From: an uncultured Kiloniellaceae bacterium
GTDB taxonomy: Bacteria; Pseudomonadota; Alphaproteobacteria; Kiloniellales; Kiloniellaceae
Direction of reading: 5' to 3'
Assembly: GCA_947500035.1 (NCBI GenBank)
Contig: CANMQP010000019.1
Coordinates: forward strand, 1-64,000
Length of the DNA stretch: 64,000 bases
Positions 54,249-63,537 of this stretch are shown here, piece by piece. Below the pieces are notes generated by a model. The model saw only the letters and a program-made list of their open reading frames with translations. It ran no database searches and was not told where the DNA came from. Numbering within the stretch: the stretch's first letter is position 1; each line of letters starts with the position of its first letter. The position numbers and the translations under genes are program-made.

Positions 54249-54971
54249 ATGAACAAGGTTCCAAGCGTTATATCTATCGATGCACCGTGTCTTCCCGACC
54301 ATTTACCCTGGAATCGACTATCGGCAGCGAGCCTCTGTGACCTTCTGGACACCGCGACTCCGGCACGTCTCTCTCGGGGCGATGAAGTAGGCTCGGATGT
54401 CGGCATCGTGATCTCAGGCGCCTTCGCCGTTCAACGTGAGCTCTCCGACGGACGCAGAGTTCTCTGCAGCCTGTTCCACGAAGGCGACCTGGTTGATGTG
54501 CGCCGCCGTGAGCGGATTCGCCAGGGCAAACTGATTGCTTTGAAGGACTCGGAATTTCTGATGCTGGATGAAGAGCAGATCGAGGCCTGCATCGCGCAAC
54601 ACAGCGACATCGCAGGCGCCTTCATCACGCAACAGGGCGCACACTTCGCCCGGATGCGCGATCACGTCACCGACCTGTCCTGCAAAACGCCGTTCGAACG
54701 GCTCGCATCCCTGTTGTTCGAGTTCAAGCGCTGGCCCGGGCGGCAGAAGAGGTCGCGGGACGGAGATAGCGTGCATATCCCGATCATGCGGATCGACATC
54801 GCCGACTACATCGGGGTCAAAGCCGAGACCGTCAGCCGGGCCATCCGCAAGCTCGAACAGGAAAAACGTATCGCCATCCCGGCGGCCGACCAGGTTTTCA
54901 TGATCGATGTCCCGGCCATGCGTCAGATCGCAAATGGCGGCCGCCCGCGTCAATCGACACGCAGGGCGTAG
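54249..54971 (+). CDS. Crp/Fnr-family regulator divergent from idr operon
   Basis: This 240 aa protein has a sensor barrel (V-I-S-G-A-F-A-V-Q-R-E-L-S-D-G-R-R) and a C-terminal HTH I-A-D-Y-I-G-V-K-A-E-T-V-S-R-A-I-R-K-L. E-T-V-S-R is the FNR-type recognition motif for TTGAT half-sites, and two perfect FNR boxes flank the intergenic region. Cys residues are present (near 14, 30, 73 and in E-A-C-I-A, L-S-C-K-T) but not in the classic FNR N-terminal cluster spacing. It is the likely regulator of iodate respiration, signal unknown. Confidence 0.9.
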   Translation: MNKVPSVISIDAPCLPDHLPWNRLSAASLCDLLDTATPARLSRGDEVGSDVGIVISGAFAVQRELSDGRRVLCSLFHEGDLVDVRRRERIRQGKLIALKDSEFLMLDEEQIEACIAQHSDIAGAFITQQGAHFARMRDHVTDLSCKTPFERLASLLFEFKRWPGRQKRSRDGDSVHIPIMRIDIADYIGVKAETVSRAIRKLEQEKRIAIPAADQVFMIDVPAMRQIANGGRPRQSTRRA

Positions 54972-54981
54972 AGGCGAAGAC

Positions 54982-56526
54982 TCAATGTGGCGTCGACTGC
55001 GCTTCGCCGACGACACGTACACGAGCGCGGATGGCCTTGCCCGGCAGATAACTGAGCGGCAGGTCCTCCACCTCGATGACCTGAATTGTTTTGCTGTCGG
55101 CACCAGCTTTGATGGCGTTGTCGATGGCGTTCTCCCGGGCGGACGCGATTGCGTCCTCGCGGTCCATATCCCGGTATATCCGGTCCGTTTCACCTGAGAT
55201 CTGAGCAATGGCCGCCCCGACCGCGTTGGCGACGGATTCATGCTCGACATGAACCACCTCGCTGATCCCGGGCATGGTTTCGGGGATAAGCATTGCTCCC
55301 CCACCTACGGCAAGAAGGGGAGCCGGAGTCGCATCGGTTTTCATCCGATCGACAGCCTCGGCCAGGCGCAAATGGACCGTCTCAAGTGCCGCGTCGACGA
55401 TGGCCTTGTCCAGGTGTCGAACCAATGACCTGTCACCGACATCCGCGAGTCCGGCCGCAACCGCGATATCTGTGCAGGTCAGAGTCGTCCCACCAAACAC
55501 CAGAGCTTCATCTCCAAGGCGATACCCGACGGATTGCGGTCCAATTTTGCTGGCATCCTCGGACACCATCGTTCCGCCACCGATGGCGATGGACAGCAGG
55601 TCGGGCATGCGAAAGAGCGTCCGCACCCCGCCGACTTCGACGACGTTGTTTGCCTCCCGCGGGAAGCCGTTGATCAGGCAACCAACGTCCGCTGTGGTGC
55701 CACCGACATCACAGACCATCGCGTGTTTAATTCCGGTCAGGAGCGCGGCACCGCGCATTGAATTGGTCGGGCCGGACGCAAAGGAGAAGACGGGGTAATC
55801 CCGCGCCAGCTCCGCACGGGCAACGGTTCCGTCGTTCTGAGTGATGAAGAGGGTGGCCTTCAAGCCGCTTTCCGACACCGCGGAACTGAAGGCCCGGGTG
55901 ATCTCTTCGGCCAGGCCGATCAGAGACGCGTTCATCAACGCCACGTTTTCGCGCTCCAAAAGACCAATACGGCCCAGGGCAGAAGACAAAGTCACATGCG
56001 CGTCCGGGTGCTCGTTTTTCACAATCTCCGCAGCACGGACTTCGCACTCCGCCGTCAAGGGAGAGAAGGTCGCGCTGATCGCCACCGCATTCACACCGTC
56101 CCGGCGGATTGCGCGCGCGGCATCGGCGATCTCCAACTCATTCATGGGCACGACCGGACGCCCGTCGTATTCATGTCCGCCGTGCACGAGATAGGTGCCG
56201 CCGTTGACCTTCGCGGAGAGCTCGCTCGGCCAATCGCAAAAGGGGATGAGGCTCGCGGAGGCTGGAAGACTGATCCGGATAGCAGCCGCCCTGCCGATAT
56301 TCCGGCGTTCGACCACGGCGTTGGTGTAATGGGTCGTGCCGATCATCACCGCATCGACACCTTCAATCGCAGACCCCGCCGAAGCGACGACCTCTGCCAG
56401 GGCCTTCTTAATGCCACTGGTAACATCGGGGGTGGTGAAGGTCTTTGTCGCGCAGACGACCGCTTCGCCGTCAATCAGAACCGCATCCGTATTGGTACCG
56501 CCGACATCAATGCCAATTCGCTTCAC
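54982..56526 (-). CDS. Hydantoinase/oxoprolinase (HyuA-type) family protein
   Basis: This 514 aa protein is of the ATP-dependent hydantoinase/5-oxoprolinase A type. The phosphate-binding motif I-D-V-G-G-T-N-T-D is near residues 5-13. A second acetate-kinase-like motif, C-D-V-G-G-T-T-A-D-V, is near residue 275. It is shorter than classical HyuA (about 690 aa), as in the subgroup paired with DUF917. The GTG start overlaps the DUF917 stop, so the two are made together. It probably activates and opens a cyclic amide or related compound. Confidence 0.9.
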   Translation of the reverse strand: MKRIGIDVGGTNTDAVLIDGEAVVCATKTFTTPDVTSGIKKALAEVVASAGSAIEGVDAVMIGTTHYTNAVVERRNIGRAAAIRISLPASASLIPFCDWPSELSAKVNGGTYLVHGGHEYDGRPVVPMNELEIADAARAIRRDGVNAVAISATFSPLTAECEVRAAEIVKNEHPDAHVTLSSALGRIGLLERENVALMNASLIGLAEEITRAFSSAVSESGLKATLFITQNDGTVARAELARDYPVFSFASGPTNSMRGAALLTGIKHAMVCDVGGTTADVGCLINGFPREANNVVEVGGVRTLFRMPDLLSIAIGGGTMVSEDASKIGPQSVGYRLGDEALVFGGTTLTCTDIAVAAGLADVGDRSLVRHLDKAIVDAALETVHLRLAEAVDRMKTDATPAPLLAVGGGAMLIPETMPGISEVVHVEHESVANAVGAAIAQISGETDRIYRDMDREDAIASARENAIDNAIKAGADSKTIQVIEVEDLPLSYLPGKAIRARVRVVGEAQSTPH

Positions 56527-57644
56527 GACAGTGCCTCGTCAAAAACAGAAGAAAATTCGATATCGAACCCGAAGGCTTTTGGGCCGACGGCTTCCAGGCC
56601 CTTTGGCGAGAGGAAGACCGGCGGTGCGGGAAGGGCCAACACCGAGACACGTTGCCCGAAACGGATAATATCTGTGCCGATACCCTCGCCGGATACGGAA
56701 TCGAGCAGGCAGATGAGATCGGGAGTCATCACCACCGGTTCACCGTCTTTATAGGCAACGGCGAATTCATTCTGAAAATGAACGACAAGTTTCGACCCGC
56801 TGTCATCGCCCAGGCCCTCGATCACGGCGTTGCCGCGCAGGAAGCCTTCCGTGGCCCGGCGCTCCACATCGATGACCTTACCGGTGAACATCAGCTTACC
56901 GTGCGCCGCCTCCAGGACCGCCTCGATCGGATCCGCATGGGCACGTCGTGCCGCCAGGACCGTCTCACCAAGGCGGATCGCTTTTGAGGTGGTATAGAGG
57001 ATTCCGTGTTTTTTGACCTCGGCACCGGTGCGCGGGGCTTTGCAGGTCGCGGCGACCGAGCCGATTTCCGTGCAGGCTTTCCGGCTGATCCGCTCCATCC
57101 AGGTCCAGGATTCGGCACGTGGGATGATGACTTCGTTATCGCGGATATCGGCCATGGCAAAGGGGTAACATCTCAAATCCCCCACCGCGACCGACGTCAT
57201 CTGCGCTTCCGGATAGGCTCTTCCCATGGTATCCGCATCGACCACAGGCAAACCGGTCAAAGCCGCAATCAGAAGAGGTTGCAATCCATTCCCACCGCCA
57301 ATCTCCAGCGCCATCACGGCATCGAACTTGCGGCCCAGATACTGTTCCATGATACGGACCGGACGCGCAGAGAACTCGGGATCTGACAGACGCTCCTGGC
57401 CCACGATGGGCGCACCCATATTGGAGACAACAGCAATGCTCGTGTCACTTTCCAACGACATGGGATCGATCAGGGTGACCGTGTGCCCACGCGCGTAGAG
57501 CTGCCGCATGTTAAGCAGTTTATGATAGGGATCGCCGCCGCCGCCGGTGCCCAATATCCAGGCGCCGATCGCAAGCGCTTCGACATCATCCGCAGTCAGA
57601 ATGCGATGAGTCTGGTTTGGTGTGCGAAGAGCCAAGCCGGCCAT
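56523..57644 (-). CDS. DUF917 family protein
   Basis: This 373 aa protein matches DUF917: L-T-A-D-D-V-E-A-L-A-I-G-A-W-I-L-G-T-G-G-G-G, V-V-S-N-M-G-A-P, L-E-I-G-G-G-N-G-L-Q-P and D-A-D-T-M-G-R-A-Y-P. The family is nearly always next to HyuA-like genes and has no established activity. I chose the ATG at 57644 because GGAGG lies nine bases upstream; the frame extends further but that part is not protein-like. It is divergent from the ABC transporter operon. Confidence 0.9.
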   Translation of the reverse strand: MAGLALRTPNQTHRILTADDVEALAIGAWILGTGGGGDPYHKLLNMRQLYARGHTVTLIDPMSLESDTSIAVVSNMGAPIVGQERLSDPEFSARPVRIMEQYLGRKFDAVMALEIGGGNGLQPLLIAALTGLPVVDADTMGRAYPEAQMTSVAVGDLRCYPFAMADIRDNEVIIPRAESWTWMERISRKACTEIGSVAATCKAPRTGAEVKKHGILYTTSKAIRLGETVLAARRAHADPIEAVLEAAHGKLMFTGKVIDVERRATEGFLRGNAVIEGLGDDSGSKLVVHFQNEFAVAYKDGEPVVMTPDLICLLDSVSGEGIGTDIIRFGQRVSVLALPAPPVFLSPKGLEAVGPKAFGFDIEFSSVFDEALS

Positions 57645-57923
57645 CCAAATGCCTCCTCCCAATCGGGTTCCCGTGTTCTTGTTGGTTAAAAAAGATGCAG
57701 AACGAACCACTTTGCAAATAACGATACAGCATGCACCCGATAATCCGCACTTATGAGCAACGTCTTCCCGGGTGGAGGACATAGGCTTGGTCAATGCCCG
57801 TCATTGACAATGATTAGTTTCCAATCTCCTCAATCGCTGCTGATATGAATTGCTTCAGGCCTATGCCGGTCGCGATTTTTAGCGATGGCATCATCCTGAG
57901 GCATCTATCTGGGAGAGGCTCAA

Positions 57924-59531
57924 ATGAAAATCACAAGAAGAATTGCAACCACGGTGATCGCAAGCGCGGCCTTGCTCGCAGGCGGCTTTATGATGCTGCC
58001 GACGCAAGACGCCACGGCCGCCGAACAGGTCGATGGCAAGCTCTATATGGTCATTGCAGGCCGCCAGCCCGTCAGCCATCTCGACCCCGCGCTCAAGTAC
58101 GACCTTGCCGTGCGCATGATGCAGCAGCAGCTCTATGACGCGCTGGTGAAATACGAAGGAAATCCATCGGAAATCAAACCCTGGCTTGCGGAAAGCTGGA
58201 GTACCTCGGACGACGGCCTGACCTGGACCTTCAATCTGGCCAAGAACGCAAAATTCCATGACGGCAGTCCGGTCACGGCAGAAGCAGTGGTCTATTCCTT
58301 CAAGCGGACCATGGAAATCAATGAAGGTCCGGCCTGGATGCTGGAGGGCTTTGTCGAAGCCGACGGCATTAAAGCGGTCGATGCCCACACTGTGTCCTTC
58401 ACACTCAACAAGCCCTATGCGGCCTTTCTGTCGTTTCTGCCCTGGTGGTATGTGGTGAACCCGGCTGTTGTCGAGGCGAACATCAAAGACGGCGATTTCG
58501 GCCAAGGCTTCCTGCAGGAAAATGCCGCAGGCTCCGGCCCCTACAAGTTACAGCGCTTCGAGCAGGGTACCGCCTATGTTCTGGAGCGCAACGACGACTA
58601 CTGGAAGGGTTTCCCTTACGAGAATGACCGGATGGGCGGTGTGATTTACCGCCTGGTTCGCGAGAGCGCAGCGCAACGCGCGGCCCTTTTAAAGGGTGAG
58701 GCCGATCTGGTCACGGGTCTCTCTCCGGAAGAACGTCAGGCGGTCAACTCGAATAAGGACATCTCCACCACATCGCTTCCGGCCCTGACGTCATTCGGCC
58801 TGAAAATGAATACGACCCAGGGTGTCACCGCGGATCTCAATATCCGTAAAGCTCTGGCCTACGCCTATGATTATGAGTCCTTCATCAAAATCATGAACGG
58901 CGAAGCAAAGCTGCAGACCAGCCCCTTCACCGACGCGGTTCAGGGTATGGTGCCGATCGCCGACATGCCGCGCCGGGATATTGCCAAAGCGAAGGAGTAT
59001 CTGGCGAAGTCAGCCCATCCCGACGGTGGTTTCGAGGTCGAATACGTCTACGTCGAAGGCTTTGAAATCGAGCGCCAGATGGGCCTCGCCATGATCGACG
59101 CCTACAAGGACATCAACGTCACCGTCAAGATGGTGCCCTTGACCTGGCCCAACATGGTCGCCCGGGGCGCAAAGCCCGAGACGTCACCGGACCTCATGGC
59201 GATTTTCGCAACCCCCGTCTCGACGGATCCGGACGCAATCGCCATCCAGTATCATCCCTCCTCGGCGGGGAAATACTATGGCTCCCACTTCCTGAACGAT
59301 CCGGACTTGAACGCGCTGATCGAAAAAGCCCGTGCGGAAACCGTTTGGGACAAGCGGGCGCCCATCTACGCGGAAATTCAGCAGAAGATCGTGGATCTCC
59401 AGCCTGAGATCTTCGGTATGATGCGGAACCGGGGCGTTGCGTTGCGCAACTGGGTCAAGGGTTACCAGGATAGTCCGATCCGTATGGGTGGCGAGATCGA
59501 CTTCTATTCGGTTCACCTCGATCCGAACTAA
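57924..59531 (+). CDS. ABC transporter substrate-binding protein (family 5)
   Basis: This 535 aa protein is a periplasmic binding protein of the dipeptide/oligopeptide family. It has a signal peptide (T-V-I-A-S-A-A-L-L-A-G-G-F-M) and family motifs L-A-E-S-W-S-T-S-D-D-G-L-T-W-T-F-N-L and N-A-A-G-S-G-P-Y-K-L near residue 200. It should capture the substrate later processed by the HyuA/DUF917 pair. It is the first gene of the transporter operon. Confidence 0.93.
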   Translation: MKITRRIATTVIASAALLAGGFMMLPTQDATAAEQVDGKLYMVIAGRQPVSHLDPALKYDLAVRMMQQQLYDALVKYEGNPSEIKPWLAESWSTSDDGLTWTFNLAKNAKFHDGSPVTAEAVVYSFKRTMEINEGPAWMLEGFVEADGIKAVDAHTVSFTLNKPYAAFLSFLPWWYVVNPAVVEANIKDGDFGQGFLQENAAGSGPYKLQRFEQGTAYVLERNDDYWKGFPYENDRMGGVIYRLVRESAAQRAALLKGEADLVTGLSPEERQAVNSNKDISTTSLPALTSFGLKMNTTQGVTADLNIRKALAYAYDYESFIKIMNGEAKLQTSPFTDAVQGMVPIADMPRRDIAKAKEYLAKSAHPDGGFEVEYVYVEGFEIERQMGLAMIDAYKDINVTVKMVPLTWPNMVARGAKPETSPDLMAIFATPVSTDPDAIAIQYHPSSAGKYYGSHFLNDPDLNALIEKARAETVWDKRAPIYAEIQQKIVDLQPEIFGMMRNRGVALRNWVKGYQDSPIRMGGEIDFYSVHLDPN

Positions 59532-59629
59532 GTAGGCTCTCGCCCGTTCGGCACCGGCGGGTTTTGCAGGTACGCGAAACCCGCCCTCATATACGCGACC
59601 AGAGCATTTACGCGAGTAGGGGAAGTCAA

Positions 59630-60640
59630 TTGGGCCAGCTAATCGTCCGGCGCCTGATCTTCATGATCTTCATGCTGATTGGCCTGATGGCGATCGTGTT
59701 CGCGATTTCCAACATTGCGCCCGGCGACCCTGCCCGTCTGGCGGCGGGTCCGGATGCAACCAACGAAATGGTCGAAAGGCTGCGGGTGGAGCGGGGACTG
59801 GATAAACCCATCGTCACCCGCTTTGCCGTCTACCTCTCAAATCTGGCGGCTGGGGACCTGGGCACGTCTCTGCACACGCGGCGCGCGGTCGTCGACGATC
59901 TGGCGCGCTATTTCCCGGCCACTTTGGAACTGGTTCTGTTTTCCATCGCATTCGCAGTCCTTCTGGGCGTCCCGCTCGGGATGGCGGGGGCCGCGTTTCA
60001 AAACAAGATACCTGACCATTCCATCCGCTTTCTGGCGGTCTCGGGCGTCGCCCTGCCGATGTTCTGGCTGGGGCTGATGCTGCAGTGGTATCTGTCGCTG
60101 GAGCTGGATCTCTTTCCGCTCGGCGGGCGGCTTGGGATCATGACACCCCGTCCGGAGACGGTGACCGGCATGCTGACGGTCGACTCGCTGCTCAGCGGGA
60201 ACTTCGGCACTTTCCAGGAAGCGGTCTGGCACCTGGTGCTGCCGTCCCTCGCGCTCAGCCTGCCGGCGCTCGCCTCCATCATTCGGGTCAACCGGGCCGA
60301 GATGCTGGAGACCCTCAACAAAGACTATATCCTGAATGCGCGCGCACAAGGTATCGGCCCTCTGCGGATCGTCACAGCCTATGCCCTGAAAAATGCGATC
60401 CTTCCGACCCTTGCGATGATCGGGCTGCGCTTTGGCTGGATGCTGGGCGGTACCGTCCTGGTCGAGGGCGTGTTCGATTACCCGGGTGTCGGCCTCTATG
60501 CGACCAAGGCCGCGGTGTCCTCCGACTTCGATCCCATCATTGCCGTTACCCTGGTCCTGGGCGCCAGCTTCATGTTGGTCAATCTATTGATCGATCTCAC
60601 ATACGCCCTGCTCGATCCCCGCGTGAGGTCACAGATATGA
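59630..60640 (+). CDS. ABC transporter permease (DppB-like)
   Basis: This 336 aa inner-membrane protein is the first of two permeases. It has the DppB-type start I-V-R-R-L-I-F-M-I-F-M-L-I-G-L and the cytoplasmic loop contact motif Y-I-L-N-A-R-A-Q-G-I-G-P-L-R-I. Translation starts at a TTG with GGGGAAG upstream; a longer in-frame start is not supported. Its stop overlaps the next gene start (ATGA). Confidence 0.93.
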   Translation: MGQLIVRRLIFMIFMLIGLMAIVFAISNIAPGDPARLAAGPDATNEMVERLRVERGLDKPIVTRFAVYLSNLAAGDLGTSLHTRRAVVDDLARYFPATLELVLFSIAFAVLLGVPLGMAGAAFQNKIPDHSIRFLAVSGVALPMFWLGLMLQWYLSLELDLFPLGGRLGIMTPRPETVTGMLTVDSLLSGNFGTFQEAVWHLVLPSLALSLPALASIIRVNRAEMLETLNKDYILNARAQGIGPLRIVTAYALKNAILPTLAMIGLRFGWMLGGTVLVEGVFDYPGVGLYATKAAVSSDFDPIIAVTLVLGASFMLVNLLIDLTYALLDPRVRSQI

Positions 60641-61581
60641 CCCTCGCCGAAAGCACTGTTCCGAAACCGATGGGTACAGGACCGGGGGATGACTTCATCG
60701 CCCCTGAAACGGATGTTGCGCCGGTCGACCGCTTTCGGGAGTACCGCCGGATGTGGGCGACATTCCGCCGCTCTCATTCCTCGATGGCGGGGCTCTTCAT
60801 TGTGATCCTCTTCCTGCTCATCGCGTTGATCGGCCCCTGGATCGTGCCCTTTCCCGAGGACGCGCTGGGTTCAATACATCTGGACCGGAAACTCCAGCCG
60901 CCGAATGGGATCCACTGGTTCGGCACGGACGAAGTGGGGATGGACATCTATACCCGCGTCATTATCGGTGCCCGCACGACGCTTTGGATCGGCCTGACCA
61001 TCACGGGACTGGCGATACTGATCGGCGTGCCCTTGGGTCTGATCGCCGGGGTTTCCAACACCTGGATCCGCGAGACGATCATGCGGATCACCGATATTTT
61101 CCTGTCGATCCCCGGCCTCATTCTGGCCGTGGCCATTGTCGGTGCCTTGGGACCGGGCATTCTGAATGCGATGATCGCTCTCAGCCTGGTTTGGTGGCCG
61201 GGATACGTGCGGCTGGTTCAGTCGAAGGTGCTCTCAGTGAGGAACGAAACCTATGTGGAAGCGGCCCGCTCAATCGGTGCTTCCAATTTCCGCATCATCT
61301 TTGTCCATATTCTGCCCAATTGCATGTCGCCGATCGTGGTGAAAGCCTCCATGGATATGGGAATGGCGATCCTGGCGGCGGCCAGCCTGGGTTTCCTGGG
61401 ACTCGGCGCTCAGCCGCCTTACCCGGAATGGGGCGCGATGATCTCCATCGGCCGCAACTATCTGCCTGACTGGTGGTGGTATTCGCTTTTTCCCGGTCTT
61501 GCCATCTACTTCACGGTGCTGGGATTCAACCTGCTCGGCGACGGATTGCGGGACGTTCTCGATCCCAAGCAGAGGTCATGA
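60637..61581 (+). CDS. ABC transporter permease (DppC-like)
   Basis: This 314 aa permease has a soluble N-terminus then R-S-H-S-S-M-A-G-L-F-I-V-I-L-F-L-L and the EAA-type loop Y-V-E-A-A-R-S-I-G-A-S-N-F-R-I-I-F. It pairs with the DppB-like subunit. The start is the ATG at 60637, overlapping the previous stop; the longer frame upstream of it is a shadow inside the first permease. Confidence 0.93.
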   Translation: MTLAESTVPKPMGTGPGDDFIAPETDVAPVDRFREYRRMWATFRRSHSSMAGLFIVILFLLIALIGPWIVPFPEDALGSIHLDRKLQPPNGIHWFGTDEVGMDIYTRVIIGARTTLWIGLTITGLAILIGVPLGLIAGVSNTWIRETIMRITDIFLSIPGLILAVAIVGALGPGILNAMIALSLVWWPGYVRLVQSKVLSVRNETYVEAARSIGASNFRIIFVHILPNCMSPIVVKASMDMGMAILAAASLGFLGLGAQPPYPEWGAMISIGRNYLPDWWWYSLFPGLAIYFTVLGFNLLGDGLRDVLDPKQRS

Positions 61582-62570
61582 TGCAGCCTCTTCTTTCCAT
61601 TCGCGATCTGTCGCTTGAGTTCAACACCTTCGACGGGACCTATCAGGCGATCGACCGGGTCTCGCTGGAGCTCAATCCGGGCGAGGCTCTGGGGCTGGTC
61701 GGCGAGACCGGTTGCGGCAAATCCGTCCTCACCCGGGCCGCCTTCGGGCTGGTTCCCACGCCACCGGCGCGCATCACCTCCGGGTCGGTGCTGTTTAACG
61801 GCCGCGAAATTCTGGGACTGTCGCCCCGCGAACAGCGGGCCATGCGCGGCCGTGATGTGGCGCTGATTTTTCAAGACCCAATGACCTTCATCAATCCCGT
61901 CTTCAAGGTCGGCACCCAACTGGTGGATGCCATCCGCGCGCAACAGCTGGGCAAGGTCACGCGGAAGGAAGCGCGGGATATCGCGCTCAACATGCTGGAC
62001 AAGGTTCAGTTGCCCAACCCGGTGCGCCAGTTCGAAAGCTACCCGCATCAGCTTTCAGGCGGCATGCGGCAACGGGTCCTGATCGCCATGGCGCTCACGG
62101 CCGAACCCAAACTGCTGATCGCCGATGAACCCACGACCGCGCTCGACGTGACCATTCAGGCGCAGATCCTCGACCTGATCGAACGGCTTGTCCAGGACAT
62201 GGGCATTTCTCTCATCATGATCAGCCATGATCTTGGCGTCGTCAGCCAGGTCTGCTCCCGCGTCGCCGTGATGTACGCCGGGCAAATCGTCGAGGATGCG
62301 CCCGTCGCACAGATCTTCGACAGCCCGGCCCATCCCTACACCAAGGGCCTGCTGGCCGCCGTCCCCCACCCGTTCCGTCCGGAAGACAGGCTGGAGGGAA
62401 TTCCCGGTTCTCTGCCCAATCTCTACAATCCGCACAGCGGCTGCCGCTTTGCCGAGAGGTGTCCGCTCGCAATCAACCGCTGCGTCGAGGCGCGTGTTGC
62501 ACAGACAGAGGTGGCGCCACAGCATATGGTTGCCTGCATAGCCTGCGAAGGTGCCCAAATCGATGCTTGA
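61578..62570 (+). CDS. ABC transporter ATP-binding protein (DppD-like)
   Basis: This 330 aa ATPase has Walker A G-E-T-G-C-G-K-S-V-L near residue 40, signature L-S-G-G-M-R-Q-R near 155 and Walker B L-L-I-A-D-E-P. The C-terminal S-G-C-R-F-A-E-R-C-P is the Cys-rich tail of peptide ABC ATPases. Its ATG overlaps the end of the permease gene. Confidence 0.95.
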   Translation: MMQPLLSIRDLSLEFNTFDGTYQAIDRVSLELNPGEALGLVGETGCGKSVLTRAAFGLVPTPPARITSGSVLFNGREILGLSPREQRAMRGRDVALIFQDPMTFINPVFKVGTQLVDAIRAQQLGKVTRKEARDIALNMLDKVQLPNPVRQFESYPHQLSGGMRQRVLIAMALTAEPKLLIADEPTTALDVTIQAQILDLIERLVQDMGISLIMISHDLGVVSQVCSRVAVMYAGQIVEDAPVAQIFDSPAHPYTKGLLAAVPHPFRPEDRLEGIPGSLPNLYNPHSGCRFAERCPLAINRCVEARVAQTEVAPQHMVACIACEGAQIDA

Positions 62571-63537
62571 ATCCAATCCGCCAACTCCGATGCTAGAGCT
62601 TGAAAACCTACGGGTGCATTTTCCCACGAAATCCGCGGTCGTACGGGCCGTCGACGACATTTCTCTCAAGCTCTATCCGGGTGAGATCCTGGGACTAGTC
62701 GGCGAGAGCGGATCCGGTAAATCGACCGTGGGCAAGGCTGCTCTACGCCTGATCGATCCGACCGATGGAAAGATCAGAATCAACGGAAGCGACATTACCG
62801 ACGCTTCGGGCAAAGATCTCAAACCCGTGCGTACAAAAGCGCAGCTGATTTTTCAGGACCCGCATTCGTCGCTCAATCCGCGCATGACCATCGGCAAGAT
62901 TGTCGCAGAACCCCTGCTCATTCACAGCCAACTGCGGGGAAGCGAACTGGCAGAAACGGTCTCAAAGTTGTTGGGCCGGGTGGGATTGCCATCGCAGTTT
63001 TTGCATCGCTATCCCCACGAACTCTCGGGCGGACAAAAACAGCGGGTCGCCATCGCGCGCGCCCTGTCGGTCGATCCGGATATGTTGATTCTCGACGAAC
63101 CGACCAGTGCCTTGGATGTATCGGTTCAGGCGCAGATCCTGGAATTCCTGAAGGAACTCCATGACGAACGACCGCGCATGACCTCGCTGTTCATCTCGCA
63201 TAATCTGGCCGTGGTCCGCTTTCTCTGCCACCGTATCGCTGTCATGTATCTTGGCCGCATCGTGGAAGAAGGACCCGTGGAACAGGTTTTCTCTCATCCT
63301 CAACATCCCTATACAAAAGCCCTGCTGAGCGCCGTGCCTCTGCCGCAAGCCGAGCGCAACGCGGGCCGGATCCACTTGCAGGGCGATTTGCCCAGTCCCG
63401 TCGACTTGCCAAGTGGCTGCGCATTTCATCCGCGCTGCCCGCAAGCGGCGGCCGGCAAATGCGATAAGGAGTCCCCCATTTGGGTGACGGTCGGAGCGTC
63501 GCGGGCGCGTTGCCATTTTGCTGGTGATGTTGAATGA
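62563..63537 (+). CDS. ABC transporter ATP-binding protein (DppF-like)
   Basis: This 324 aa ATPase has Walker A G-E-S-G-S-G-K-S-T-V, signature L-S-G-G-Q-K-Q-R-V-A-I-A-R-A and Walker B M-L-I-L-D-E-P-T-S-A-L-D. The family tail S-G-C-A-F-H-P-R-C-P is present. The ATG at 62563 overlaps the previous gene's end; a GTG 12 bases upstream is possible. It is coupled to the downstream LysR gene by an ATGA overlap. Confidence 0.95.
   Translation: MLESNPPTPMLELENLRVHFPTKSAVVRAVDDISLKLYPGEILGLVGESGSGKSTVGKAALRLIDPTDGKIRINGSDITDASGKDLKPVRTKAQLIFQDPHSSLNPRMTIGKIVAEPLLIHSQLRGSELAETVSKLLGRVGLPSQFLHRYPHELSGGQKQRVAIARALSVDPDMLILDEPTSALDVSVQAQILEFLKELHDERPRMTSLFISHNLAVVRFLCHRIAVMYLGRIVEEGPVEQVFSHPQHPYTKALLSAVPLPQAERNAGRIHLQGDLPSPVDLPSGCAFHPRCPQAAAGKCDKESPIWVTVGASRARCHFAGDVE

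Noticed and set aside
54982-56526. Truncated HyuA pseudogene
   Set aside because: It is shorter than classical HyuA, but both kinase-like motifs are present and it is coupled to DUF917, as in the known short subgroup.
60085-60636. N-terminal extension of the second permease
   Set aside because: It lies wholly within the first permease in another frame; the ATGA overlap at 60637 is the natural start.
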